Source: Melieria omissa (Eukaryota; Arthropoda; Insecta; Diptera; Ulidiidae). From it: a DNA stretch of 64,000 bases. Location of the stretch: assembly GCA_963971225.1 (NCBI GenBank), contig OZ020267.1, positions 105,487,892-105,551,891 on the forward strand, read 5' to 3'. The position numbers and the translations under genes were made by a program. A model generated the notes under the pieces. The model was not told the origin of the DNA and made no database searches. It saw only the letters and a program-made list of their open reading frames with translations. This document shows positions 36,095-46,511 of the stretch, in pieces (the first letter of the stretch is position 1; the number at the start of each line of letters is the position of its first letter).

Positions 36095-36875
36095 TTCATC
36101 CAGGTTGATCTTTGACTGCCGAAAATCCTTGAACAGCCTAGCTAGGCGCTCCAACATCTCACTACTCTGGGTGCGAGGCGGACAAACTAGCCAGAGCAGG
36201 CACATAGCTGCTGAGGCCTCGTCCTTCCTCCCAGTGGGAGCTCCTATTGCATCGGTTAAATTGATGCTCAGACAATTCTACCAAAGAGTAGCGAATGAAC
36301 TGTGGTCTAAGGAACAGACTTGCAGTATCTCTTGACTAACCTGACCTTCCTATAGGTTAGGTTAGGTAAGACAGGCGGCTTGCTGGTTCTCAGCAAGTAC
36401 ACTCGGAGGCCCCAAAGGCCCATTGTGATGCCCGATGAGAGTGTGGCAAGCCCCTGTCATCCTGTATTTGGTGCTGACCTTTCTATAACATAAAACGTAC
36501 TAACCACCTGCTTAACCTTAGCCGTCACTCAATAATCACAACGGTCGCGGTGCTCACGGGTCACTGTCTTATGGGTAAGCATACGGAAAGACTGCGACTG
36601 CAATCCAACGACTACTGTCGAGGATACGGGTCCGAGGAGGAGGAAGAGACCGTTCCCCACCTGTTGTGTCGGTGTCCTTCATCAGCCAGAAGAAGACTTT
36701 TGTAAGTCTCTCGGCTCAGCTTTCTTTACCAGTCTAACCGAGCTATGGCCTCTGAATATCACGGATATAGCCAGGTTCATAACAGAATCTTCTTGGTTCT
36801 CAGCCATAAGATGTGCTTAAGTGAGCTTTTCACTCCAACCACTGCCACTCCAACCTAACCTCACCTAATCTTTAA
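36095..36875 (+). mobile_element. non-LTR retrotransposon 3' portion (RNase H tail and CCHC), 5'-truncated
   Basis: The forward frame at 36105 reads IFDCRKSLNSLARRSNISLL then WVRG, an RNase H C-terminal segment. It continues after an indel with a region like HIAAEASSFLPVGAPIASVK. After an internal insertion (36355-36473) the frame resumes near 36545 as LTGHCLMGKHTERLRLQSND, then CRGYGSEEEEETVPHLLCRC and PSSARRRL. LTGHC and C-x-E..ET..HLLC.CP are hallmark tail motifs. A frameshift follows LL, and 3'-UTR phrases (TGTGCTTAAGTGAGC, CACTCCAACCTAACC) run to about 36875. It belongs to the same family as the copy at 61075-61450. Confidence 0.75.
36355..36473 (-). mobile_element. 119-bp nested non-LTR 3' end with target-site duplication
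   Basis: The plus strand begins GGTTAGGTTAGGT, so the insert is in minus orientation with a (CCTAA)n-like tail. It contains the family phrase GGCCCATTGTGATG. It is flanked by CTGACCTTCCTATA (36341-36354) and CTGACCTTTCTATA (36474-36487), a 14-bp duplication with one mismatch. It splits the host retroelement fragment. Confidence 0.8.
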
Positions 36876-37670
36876 TACCCGCTTTAATACCAGCAAAAAG
36901 TCTTTGGATTATGTGATATCTTACTTTATTGTATAAGTATTTATTGTTTTGGTACTAGTCATTAATATCTGCTTGAATTATGTTATATAAAGTGGGCAGC
37001 GGGTTGTCTCCTGAACAGTTTTGTTGTATAACACAATAAAGAGATTGTAGAGACTCAGCCCAAAAATTATAATAGCGTAAAATTAGAAGTCGTTCATAGA
37101 AACCTGGTATACTCAATTTTTCATTATCTTATTCCATGTTCTTCTAAAAGGACTTTCAAATTTCAAGGACATGGGAGTAAATATTTCAAAGAATTTATTT
37201 AAATTTTGGAGTGCATGCAATAATAAAGATATGGGTATCAAATGAAAGAAAAAACTTATGGCCTTTTTACTCAATTTTTGGTTTTTAACTTTCAGAATCA
37301 AAATATGGCAGTAGGGTCCTTTAAAATATGTAAAATATGTATAATTCGATACACCGTGCGAAAAAAACTAACTTGCAAGACTAGAGGCCAAATGTAGTAA
37401 AACTGCCAGGATTGTCAGGATTTTTTTAAGAGGACTATGAAATTTCAAGGACATGTTTATTTCGAAAAATTATTTTAAAAATTGAGCTCATTGTAGAATA
37501 ACAATATGGCTAACAAATGAAAAAGAAAAATCCTTAGAATCTAAAAAAATGTAATGTTTTGCTACAAAAGGACGAAGAGGTATTGAAAATGTCCTTTTAA
37601 AATTTTAGCCTTGAATATCTATGGAAATTTTCGAAAGTTTTCTTTTTTAACAAAATATATTTTGAGGACT

Positions 37671-38026
37671 AGTTTGTACACTACCACATCTTTCCGGGAA
37701 TCCTATACAATACCAGCTGTCCCAGTTGTGAAGACCCTGACGACAATGAAACCGTATACCACTTCCTCTGCGACTGCCCGGCGCCATCAAGAAGGAGATG
37801 GAAAACGCTGGGAAAACCGACATTTCAGAATTTCGAAGAGATAGCAAAGTGTAGTGTAAACTCGCTACTCTCTTTCATTACCTCGGACTGGATAAAGAGG
37901 ATATGTATGGATATATAAATATATAGTCCAGAAGACATCACACAGTATACCCTAGTGTACCTACTGGGAATAGTGGTATCAAAACGGCGCTAACGCGCTA
38001 ATTGGATGATTGAACCAACCAACCAC
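37671..38026 (+). mobile_element. non-LTR retrotransposon C-terminus and 3' UTR
   Basis: One clean forward frame runs from about 37680 to a stop at about 37918: YHIFPGILYNTSCPSCEDPD, then ETVYHFLCDCPAPSRRRWKT, then LGKPTFQNFEEIAKCSVNSL, LSFITSDWIKR. CPSC..PD.ETVYHFLCDCPAPSRRR is a complete CCHC tail knuckle. The 3' UTR ends in a (CCAA)n tail near 38024. It is better preserved than the other copies and of a different subfamily (YHFLCDCP against HLLCRCP). 5'-truncated; no target-site duplication identified. Confidence 0.78.
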
Positions 38027-41000
38027 ATCCTTGAATTTCGTCCTTCTAACTTTATTAGTTTAATATATACAAAATTTGATACTTCAAATTTTTAATGAAT
38101 CCTTTTAGAAAAAAAATATGAATTTTGTAATTTTTTAAATTCATTTTACGCTCATCTTGACGAATTCGAATCTGTTTTTGTACTACTGACATCTCACCTT
38201 CTAAGCACCCAACTTTAAAGCGTTTTTATTAAATTTCAAAAGTCCTTTGCTTTATTTTCTGTTCATTACTGTACTCGAAAAATTACCATAAACATGCATA
38301 AAGTACATAAATGTATTTATTACAATTTTTAATTAAAAGGTGGTGAAATTCATATATCACCGAGTCGCTGATAAACTCGGCCCTCTGCCATGCGAAATGC
38401 ATTTCAAATTAATTACTCTGCTGCACTGGCACGCAAATTTATGCTGCAGTGTACACACGACATGGCGTGGGAAAAGCCGTGCGCGAGAAATGCAAATTTC
38501 AACAATTGTAATTTGCACATAATGAAAACTTCTATCAACATATGCTGCCGCCAGCGCCAACACCGCCACCATCCTGTCAATCGGCCGCGCGCCGGCGAGC
38601 AACAATGCAAGCATCCGCCCACAAATTGAGTGGTTAAAGTGGCAAATAGTAACGCAACAATAGTGTAAAATTTCTGTTAAAGTGAAAAATTAATTTTAAA
38701 GCGCTTCAAGCATTGGCCGTCGGCCGCTTTGGGCACAGTGGGCCGAGTTGAACATAAATTGCGCGTAACGTGTTTCAATGCGCTTTGGGCGGCTTTGCGC
38801 TTTGCTGTGTGTGCGAGAATTGAGCAATTTAGATGAATGGTGTGCGATTGCAAAATTGAAAATTGTATCCATTGATTTGCGTTAAAGGATAACGACAGCG
38901 ACAACAAGGACAGTAATAACTCGATGCGTACCTGTGGGCCAATTTCGTGGTAAATGTGGTAAAGAGGCAAAATAGTAGAGTGGGAATTTTTTTTGTGCTG
39001 CTATTGTTATTGCTATTGTTGTTGTTGTTGTTATTGTGTGGTTGACAGCATTGTTGCGAAAATCACACCAAGACAACACCACAAATTGGCTGCATTTAAT
39101 CAGTTTACAGGCATTTAATGTGGAAAATTAATTAAATCGAATTAAATCAAATTAATTTCAATCATTAAGGCAGTCGGAAATGTGCTGTTGCGCGCTTTTG
39201 TGAACGTACTGCGAAAGGGTGTGGCAACACTGACAGCTACGCGAATGGCAACGGTACAAAAGATGTCAAACAACAACAATGTACTATGGTAACTGGCATA
39301 GAAGCAAGGCTATAGAAACGTGGTGCTAATTGAGTTGAAAAGGCAGGTGAAAGGACCTGCGAATGTAAAGAAACTAAAGCTGAGTGTAATTTTTTCAAGG
39401 GTTAGGGACCAGAAATTGAAGGATGGAAGAAAAACATTTAAAATAAATTCCAAGAACTAAGTAGTCTTTAAAGATTTTCCAAAATTAATCCAACAACACC
39501 GAACTTTCTCCTCGGTGGAGCCCCGCTGACAGATAGCGCTGCCAATGCGCCTAAACTTAGGCCATCAAATCATTTCGAGCGCTTCGAAAGCATGAACAGC
39601 CGCAATTATCAGTAAACAATGACAACAACACTTGCAACTACAACAACAACAATAGTAAAACGTGCCCAAAAACAACCGCATAGCTGACAGCTGTCGCGAA
39701 TCCATCCAACTGTCGAGCAGCCTATCGTGTGAATTATATTAGGCGACAGTAGAAGAAACAGAATAAGAAGAAGCAGAACAGAAAGTAGAACCAGCAGCAG
39801 CCGCACCAATTCCAAATGAATTTGACAGCGACAATAACAACGACTTCAACAACTACAACTACAACAACAAGTAAAACACCAACGCTAATCATGCCGTTGA
39901 AATGTTAATATCACATTAAGGATTTCGGGGTTTCGTATTTTTCTCCCATCGTCGTCCGTTGAAATTTTGGAGAATTTATTCGTCATGGCAAATGTCGTTG
40001 ACGGTCTGCAAGCACTCAACATCATCAATAACGGCGCGATTCGGTGGGCTTTTTGACAATTTGTAGATGACGAGGGGAGTGAATGGTGGATTAGCGTGAA
40101 AGTACGAGAAAAGGTTGATGAGCTGCTGCTGAGTCGCGGCGTAGGGGAATCGGTCTCAACGATAAAGCCGGAGCCGAATCGAAATGAGTGGAATGTATTG
40201 GAGTTGGTATGAGTTGCAAAGGCAAAAGGAAGCAATGGATTTGGAGCGGCAGAGTGAGAAGTTAGAATTTGATGACGAAATAGATGTTTGGTGATGGAAA
40301 AGGCAGGAAGATGTAGCGGACTATTGGAGATTAATTTGTGTGTGTGCGTGTATTTGTGGAAGGAAGATTAGAGGAAGGTGGGGCCAATATCTGAGGCAGT
40401 GGCGTTGGTACAAAATGATGCTGCAAATTGTTGTGTACATGGGAAGAGAATTGAAGCAAGAAGTAGGAGAGAGAAACAATTTTGAAATATTGAAAGCGAA
40501 GCCTAGTTTTTGCCATGGTTGTTGATATTTTATGTCGACTTTGCATAGAAACGAAGAGATGGCAGAAAAGCTAAAGTCAGTGGAGCACACAGGATTTCAA
40601 TTTGGGAGGTCTTTGGTACACAACTTTTGAGAAAAATACCATTTCAATTCATAGGTATTGGTCTCACAAAAGTTTTCTAAGAAAAGATATTTGAAAGGGA
40701 TTTGAACCTCTAAAAACCCCCTGTTCAGTGCGCCACTGAATAGAGCAACACATTTTTTTTATGGAAAAATTTTAAGAAGTGTAGAAATGAGTAGAAACTG
40801 AGTACAACTTAAGAGAGAAGACAGTTTTAGTATTTTAAAAACTGGCAGAAGAGAAGACAGACTTACTTTAGTTTCAAGGAATGATTGATTGATTGAACTA
40901 TTAGAATTATAGGCTTATAAAAGGATTCAGAGTAATTACAGCACTTAGCTATGAAGGAAGCTCACAAGATTCGGAATTGCAAAAAATCTAGAGAAGAACA

Positions 41001-41276
41001 GCGAAAAGTCTGACAGAAATTAAAAAAACAAAAATTGTTCGCTTCTGAGAAGACTTGGGTTCATTGCATTTTGATAGCTTTGACCACCATCAAATACTTC
41101 CAAATCCTTGAAGCAATCGTTTATAAAATGCATTTTAAAGTCCATTTTAAATCGGATATAGGTGACGCTTTTTAGACAATTATTAATTAAAGTTCCGGGC
41201 ATAGTAGGCATTGTGTCACTGGGCTATATTAACAGATTCATTCAAAGTTCATGTTGATTCAAATCACTTCAGAACA
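38027..41276. other. no supported gene
   Basis: 38340-38640 and 38690-39060 are less AT-rich, with short frames on both strands that match nothing known. CAA/GTT microsatellites lie near 39005-39035, 39610-39655 and 39840-39870. 39880-40600 is G/A-rich on the plus strand. 40600-41276 is unremarkable. Confidence 0.5.
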
Positions 41277-41522
41277 CCAGAGTCGCCAGAATTTGGGACT
41301 CAAACCTTAAGTGTTTGACACAAACCAACTGGCAAGGGTTTCCACTGAGATGCTGTGTCGTTTACGAAAAAAATATGAGTTGAGACGTCATTCGTTTCTT
41401 AGAGTCATCAGGATTTGGGACCCAAACCTTAAGTGTTTGACACAAACTACCTAGTAAGGGTTTCCGCAGAGACACTCTGCCGTTTATGAAGAAGTCTGAG
41501 TTGAGTCGGTAATCCTTCCTTA

Positions 41523-41868
41523 TGCTCCGTTCTGACTATGTCATATATGGTGTCATATTCACTGACGACAAACAATGCCATATATGTCATGTTCGTCCTA
41601 TGTCGTCAAATGCGTTCTCATTGCACGGCAAAACTGACGAAAAATACATATGACAAAGTTTGCCAGCATGTTGACATTTTTTGTTTTCTCATCAAACGTA
41701 GTCAAATCGTTCGTTCGACACAAATTCGATCGTTCTCATTTGATTCTCGTTTCGTATTGGAAAATTGTAGTCATACATGCAGGCAAACGCAAATGACACC
41801 ATATGACAACCCGTTCTCATTTACCTGACTACAAATGACACCATATATGACATAGTCAGAACGGGGCA
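41523..41868. mobile_element. 346-bp MITE with 34-bp terminal inverted repeats and TTA target duplication
   Basis: The left end begins TGCTCCGTTCTGACTATGTC and continues to about 41556. The right end (41835-41868) is its inverse with one mismatch (TGCCCC for TGCTCC). TTA at 41520-41522 and 41869-41871 flank it; each minisatellite unit has this TTA, so the insertion is cleanly within a unit junction. A 3-bp TTA duplication suggests a PIF/Harbinger-type mobiliser, an inference from the duplication only. The interior contains further ATGACACCATATG-like repeats of the ends and no transposase. Confidence 0.85.
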
Positions 41869-42467
41869 TTAGAGTCACCGGAATTCGGGACTCAAACCTC
41901 ACGTCTTTGACACAAACTACCTAGTAAGGGTTTCCGCAGAGACATTCTGCCGTTAATGAAGAAGTCTGAGTTGAGTCGGTAATCCTTCCTTAGAGTCACC
42001 AGAATTCGGGACTCAAACCCTACGTCTTTGACACGAACTACCTAGTAAGGGTTTCCGCAGAGACACTCTGCCATTTATGAAGAAGTCTGAGTTGAGTCGG
42101 TAATCCTTCCTTAGAGTCACCGGAATTCGGGACTCAAACCTCACGTCTTTGACACAAACTACCTAGTAAGGGTTTCCGCAGAGACATTCTGCCGTTAATG
42201 AAGAAGTCTGAGTTGAGTCGGTAATCCTTCCTTAGAGTCACCAGAATTCGGGACTCAAACCCTACGTCTTTGACACGAACTACCTAGTAAGGGTTTCCGC
42301 AGAGACACTCTGCCGTTTATGAAGAAGTCTGAGTTGAGTCGGTAATCCTTCCTTAGAGTCACCGGAATTCGGGACTCAAACCTCACGTCTTTGACACAAA
42401 CTACCTAGTAAGGGTTTCCGCAGAGATATTCTGCCGTTAATGAAGAAGTCTGAGTTGAGTCGGTAAT

Positions 42468-42701
42468 AGCATTTAAAAGACTAAATTCCTTGGGGAACAG
42501 TCTGATTAGCTCTCTAGCTGATCTGTCTGAAATAAGACTAAAATGCATCAAGTCCTATTTGGACGATGCTGGTTGGCTTTAGAGCCCAGTATTTTCTCCC
42601 ACGCAGGGAAGACCCAGTCGAGGAGGCGACAACAAAACGGCACATAGTGCTACTGGAGTGTGCTCTGAGAGCACGCAGTCGCTGCTACCTACCTACCTAC
42701 C
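42468..42701 (+). mobile_element. 234-bp non-LTR retrotransposon 3' end in the minisatellite
   Basis: The forward frame reads FKRLNSLGNSLISSLADLSE then IRLKCIKSYLDDAGWL and a stop at about 42583, the short conserved tail of a pol protein. The 3' UTR and a (CTAC)n tail (about 42683-42701) follow. Both sides carry TGAGTCGGTAAT (42456-42467 and 42702-42713), a perfect 12-bp target-site duplication taken from the minisatellite unit. A 5'-truncated insertion of a different family from those at 36095 and 61075. Confidence 0.85.
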
Positions 42702-42905
42702 TGAGTCGGTAATCCTTCCTTAGAGTCACCAGAATTTGGGACTCAAACCCTATGTCTTTGACACGAACTACCTAGTAAGGGTTTCCGCAAATACATTCTG
42801 CCGTTAATGAAGAAGTCTGAGTTGAGTCGGCAATCCTTCCTTAGAATCACCAGGATTTGGGACTCAAACCTTGAGTGTTTGACACAAACCGCCTGGTAAG
42901 GGTTT

Positions 42906-45777
42906 CCACTTCTGACTTAGCTAAACTTAAGGTCTGATTTCTCTCAGCGTCTCGTTAGACAAACACTTTAAAATTTCAATGATTTTAAATGAAAGTTATT
43001 ACCCCAAACTGCCGACTGCCGTGGCATGGCTGTCAAACGACAGCTGAAATTCCGTATAGCAGCTGTCAGCGCGCATTTTGCACATTTAATTTATTGACGC
43101 CAATGGCACAGTTCGAGGGTTGCACGGTTAAGGAGCTTGGGTGCGCTTCGCTCAAGTGGCTGTGAGAATTAGTTGCTGCGACTTGACGTAGCGCGTTGAT
43201 ATGGCAACAAATGGCGCACTGAAAGACCAGACGAAATGAAAATGTACCAACGCGACGGAGGCGACTTGACTTGGATTTGGTTGAGCGCTGTCTTGCGCTG
43301 ATATGCGCCAAAGTGCTGCGCTTAACTGGTCCGACTGACTGTCAACAGCGCCGGCGACTGATTTGTGTGCGCTTAGCCAGCCGAAGACAATAACGCAACG
43401 ACAGACGAAAATTGTATTGATAATGGAATTGAGATTTATAGAGCTCAGGCATTTATTTGATTTGGAAATGATGAATTTGTGTATGGTGCGTTGTTGGCGA
43501 GGCTGACTGGGCGCCTGTCGCCTCGATGTATGCTATGAAAAATTACTCTACCGATTGGCATTGGCTAATAACGTGCTACCATTTGCTGTTGCTGACAGCT
43601 TCTTCATCTTGGCGTTGAAGGAATTATTGATTTTCGAAATTGCACATAAAATGGAATTATTGGCCAATGGATGTGTTGAAATTGGGGCTTAAATTCGGTC
43701 GTAATCGTGCGCAGGGCGCAAAATTATTGCATGCGATTTAATTAAAGCTTAAAATCACTAGCCAACATTTAGCTGGGATGAATACTGCCGTTGATGTGGC
43801 GAGCTGCACCATCAAGTTGATGAGCGGCGCTGCGTGGGTTGCAGAGGGGTGCGGGATGGGGGGGTAAAGATTATGTGCTTAATTGCGACGCAGTGAAAAT
43901 GAATCTCGAGCTTAGATGATTACTAGGTTGGGCTGATAGATTGGCAATAAATTGGTAGTGATATCAAATTAGCTGAGGGATTAGGTGGGTAATTAGTAGT
44001 GGATTGAAGTCGACTAATGCTGGTATAACGTTTACAGTTAATATTAGACATTCGATTATGTTTGTCCGAAAATATTTAGTTACTTCAAATGTGTCTCATT
44101 AGGGCGATGTGGACTATTTCTGATACTCTTACTAATCACTGTGTTGATGGAGTATTGAGTAATTAAGTTTAATTATAGATTCTTGATTGACCTCGGCACT
44201 AAATCCAGCACTGCAATGGTATATCAAATGACAGCATTGGAAATTTGTGTGTCAAATTAGACATCAACTTGTGTCTCATAATTGAAATGTGTTGAAAAGT
44301 TGAGGTAATAACGATTGCTTGTATAGCAGCAATTCTTTCTACATCAATTCTTCTTTTCCCACCAACTTCTGTTTTGGGTTCAACTGCGAGTACTTCACAT
44401 CAGTAGCTTTTGAATGCCTTAGTTCAGGTATTTCTAACCAATGAGTTTGTATACGATTGGCTTCATAAAGGCTAAGTAGGTTAAACATACTGGCCTTTGC
44501 ATTCTGCAGAAGAGATATCTGGTCCAATCAAAAGAATCTCTTCGAGGCAAGTGAGAACTGAGGTCGTGTAGAATATATGACATGTATAAAAAATATATTA
44601 ATAAATAAAAAATCAATAAATTAATTAAAATAAATAAATGAATGAATGAATGAAGAAGAGGACCCATACCTCAGGTGTTACTTGCTTGTTTTAACGCACA
44701 GAAGAATCCATAGTCATAGGTCCACATATGCGTTTGCCTTGTTTAAAGTCGACGCAGGTTTGCTTGGATCATTAATTAATTTAATGATTAATTCACAAAA
44801 CGAACGGTTCATTAACAATTGATCGCCCTCCTCTCCAACTCCTTATATGTTTATAGTTTCTTGAATTACTTCTGAGTAAGAATGAATCAACTGCCCCTTC
44901 AATAAGCTGCTTTAAGCTTTAATTGCTAATCAAACTACCTAACAAACTCGCTTTAAAAAACCCCTAATTTTCACTTCAATTCTGCCAGTTCACAAATAAC
45001 ACTGCACAACAAAATCTAATTTTTTTTTAATATTGATTAAATGCGAAATAAACACTTAAACACATTTTCAGTTTTGGCTTAATTCTAGCATTAAAGTTAA
45101 TTTCTGAACTTTGGTGTATTCAGAGACCTATAGTAAAATTGTATGGCAAATATTTTTGTGGTACATCTTGTCCTTAAAAAGTCCTGTTTTACAGGACATT
45201 TTTGGCATTTTAGAAAAAAAGGGTCAAATTGACCCATAAAAATAGGAGCTACAGGGTTAAAATGCTTCACAAAAATGTTCTTCGTAGTGTTTTGCACCAA
45301 ATTGCTGAACACACCATATACCTAGAATGTGATGTTACATGGATTTAGTATGCAAATTCACCAAGAAAAATGCGCGAAATGGGGAAAACATCGAACCCCC
45401 AAAAAAACGTAAACTTTCAAAACGCCTATACACGTACATTTTTTTTTGTCCCCTCTACCAGAATCCGTTGTGAGAACCTTGATATTTTTTTTTGTGTTGT
45501 GCAGTGTAAATTCTCTCAAATAATTACTCAACGCTTTAATCACCGTTTTGGCACTTTCGACTCGTGTCATTAACTCTCCGCATCTGTAGTAATTAATGCA
45601 ATAATTATAATTAAATCACTGTGCTTATCCTTAAGCCAATTAATGCCCAAACCTTCACTCACGCACACCCCTACACACACACACACACAGACACATAGTT
45701 CAAAACGTAAATGTAATTTATTTCATATGCTAAGGTTTTCCCTGTCGTTGCCCTCATGCCCGACAACCACAACTTAA
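42906..45777. other. no supported gene
   Basis: 43000-43420 is less AT-rich; its 81-codon minus frame matches nothing I know. 43840-43870 is a short G-rich run. 44570-44650 has (AATA/GAAT)n. Short inverted repeats occur near 45178-45200 (GTCCTGTTTTACAGGAC) and 45220-45235 (GGGTCAAATTGACCC), resembling motifs in the TTAA-flanked element at 61482. A CA run lies at 45672-45690. Confidence 0.5.
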
Positions 45778-46507
45778 GGGGGGAAGTACCTCTCGGAGCC
45801 GAAAAAAAAGTCCTTTTTTGCGATTCAATTTGTGGAGAAATAAAATGGCGCACATAAAAATTGATATCGTTTATATTTAGAGCAATGTTTAAGGAAAAAA
45901 AAACATTTTTTACATTATGAAAAAAAAAAAAATTGAATGACTTATGGTCGATCCCGTAAGACGTGTTGCCGCTGACATTGAAGTTGCCGTACACGATTCT
46001 GGCCGCAATTTTCATCTGAAATCATAAAACCAAACATTTTTTTACTCGAGAGGGTTTTTTTTATCGGATAGACTACAATCTTTGCGAAATTCGAATATTA
46101 ACTATAAAAATCAGTGTTGCAAAGAAAAAACGGCTTTTTTTGCAATAATTTTCGAGTCAAAAATGGTCAAAAAATAATTTTTTTTTTACGCCTGTAGTCT
46201 ATCCTGTGCAGTTTTTTATGCTCTTTAAAATAAGGGCTGGATGAAGGAAATCGGCCAACAACTTTTTTTGTAATCATGCACGCCAATTTGAAAAACATGG
46301 TTTTGAGAAAACGCCGTTTAAAGTTTGCGTCTTGCCGCCAGTCGCGCTCAGCCGCTTCGGCGCCAACCAATATCAAATGGCACAACTTCCACAATTTTGA
46401 CAATAGGCTTTTGAAATTTTTTGACTGATTTCTCAATGCTTATACCTGTCGATTAAGATAATAAAAAAAAAATCGATTTTTTGAAATTTATTTTCATACT
46501 TCCCCCC
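45778..46507. mobile_element. TTAA-flanked 730-bp element with short inverted ends
   Basis: TTAA at 45774-45777 and 46508-46511 flank ends that both start GGGGGGAAGTA (left inward, right inverted). TTAA target duplication is the mark of piggyBac-type transposition. The interior has minus-strand frames of 89 and 114 codons that I cannot match to a piggyBac transposase, so it is probably non-autonomous. The G-run ends are not canonical piggyBac termini (usually CCC), so the superfamily is tentative. Confidence 0.7.
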
Positions 46508-46511
46508 TTAA

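Larger units (their letters stand above)
41277..42905. repeat. 121-bp minisatellite with 242-bp higher-order unit, interrupted by two insertions
   Basis: The unit starts TTAGAGTCACC, contains ACTCAAACC and CTACCTAGTAAGGGTTTCCG, and ends GAGTCGGTAATCCTTCC. Unit starts (TTAG) are at 41869, 41990, 42111, 42232 and 42353, exactly 121 bp apart. Types alternate: A (CGGAATTC..CTCACG..GTTAATG) at 41869, 42111 and 42353; B (CAGAATTC..CCTACG..TTTATG) at 41990 and 42232. The A copies are almost identical, so the dimer was amplified recently. Older, more diverged units lie at about 41277, 41398, 42719 and 42840. A MITE and a retroelement fragment interrupt the array. Confidence 0.92.

Noticed and set aside
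38357..38614. Minus frame starting MLALLLAGARPIDRMVAVLA as a beat signal peptide
   Set aside because: The hydrophobic part is short and interrupted by charged residues, and no phase 1 donor of good quality was found nearby.
43066..43311. 81-codon minus-strand frame in a less AT-rich patch
   Set aside because: No recognisable motif. Composition alone does not support a gene.
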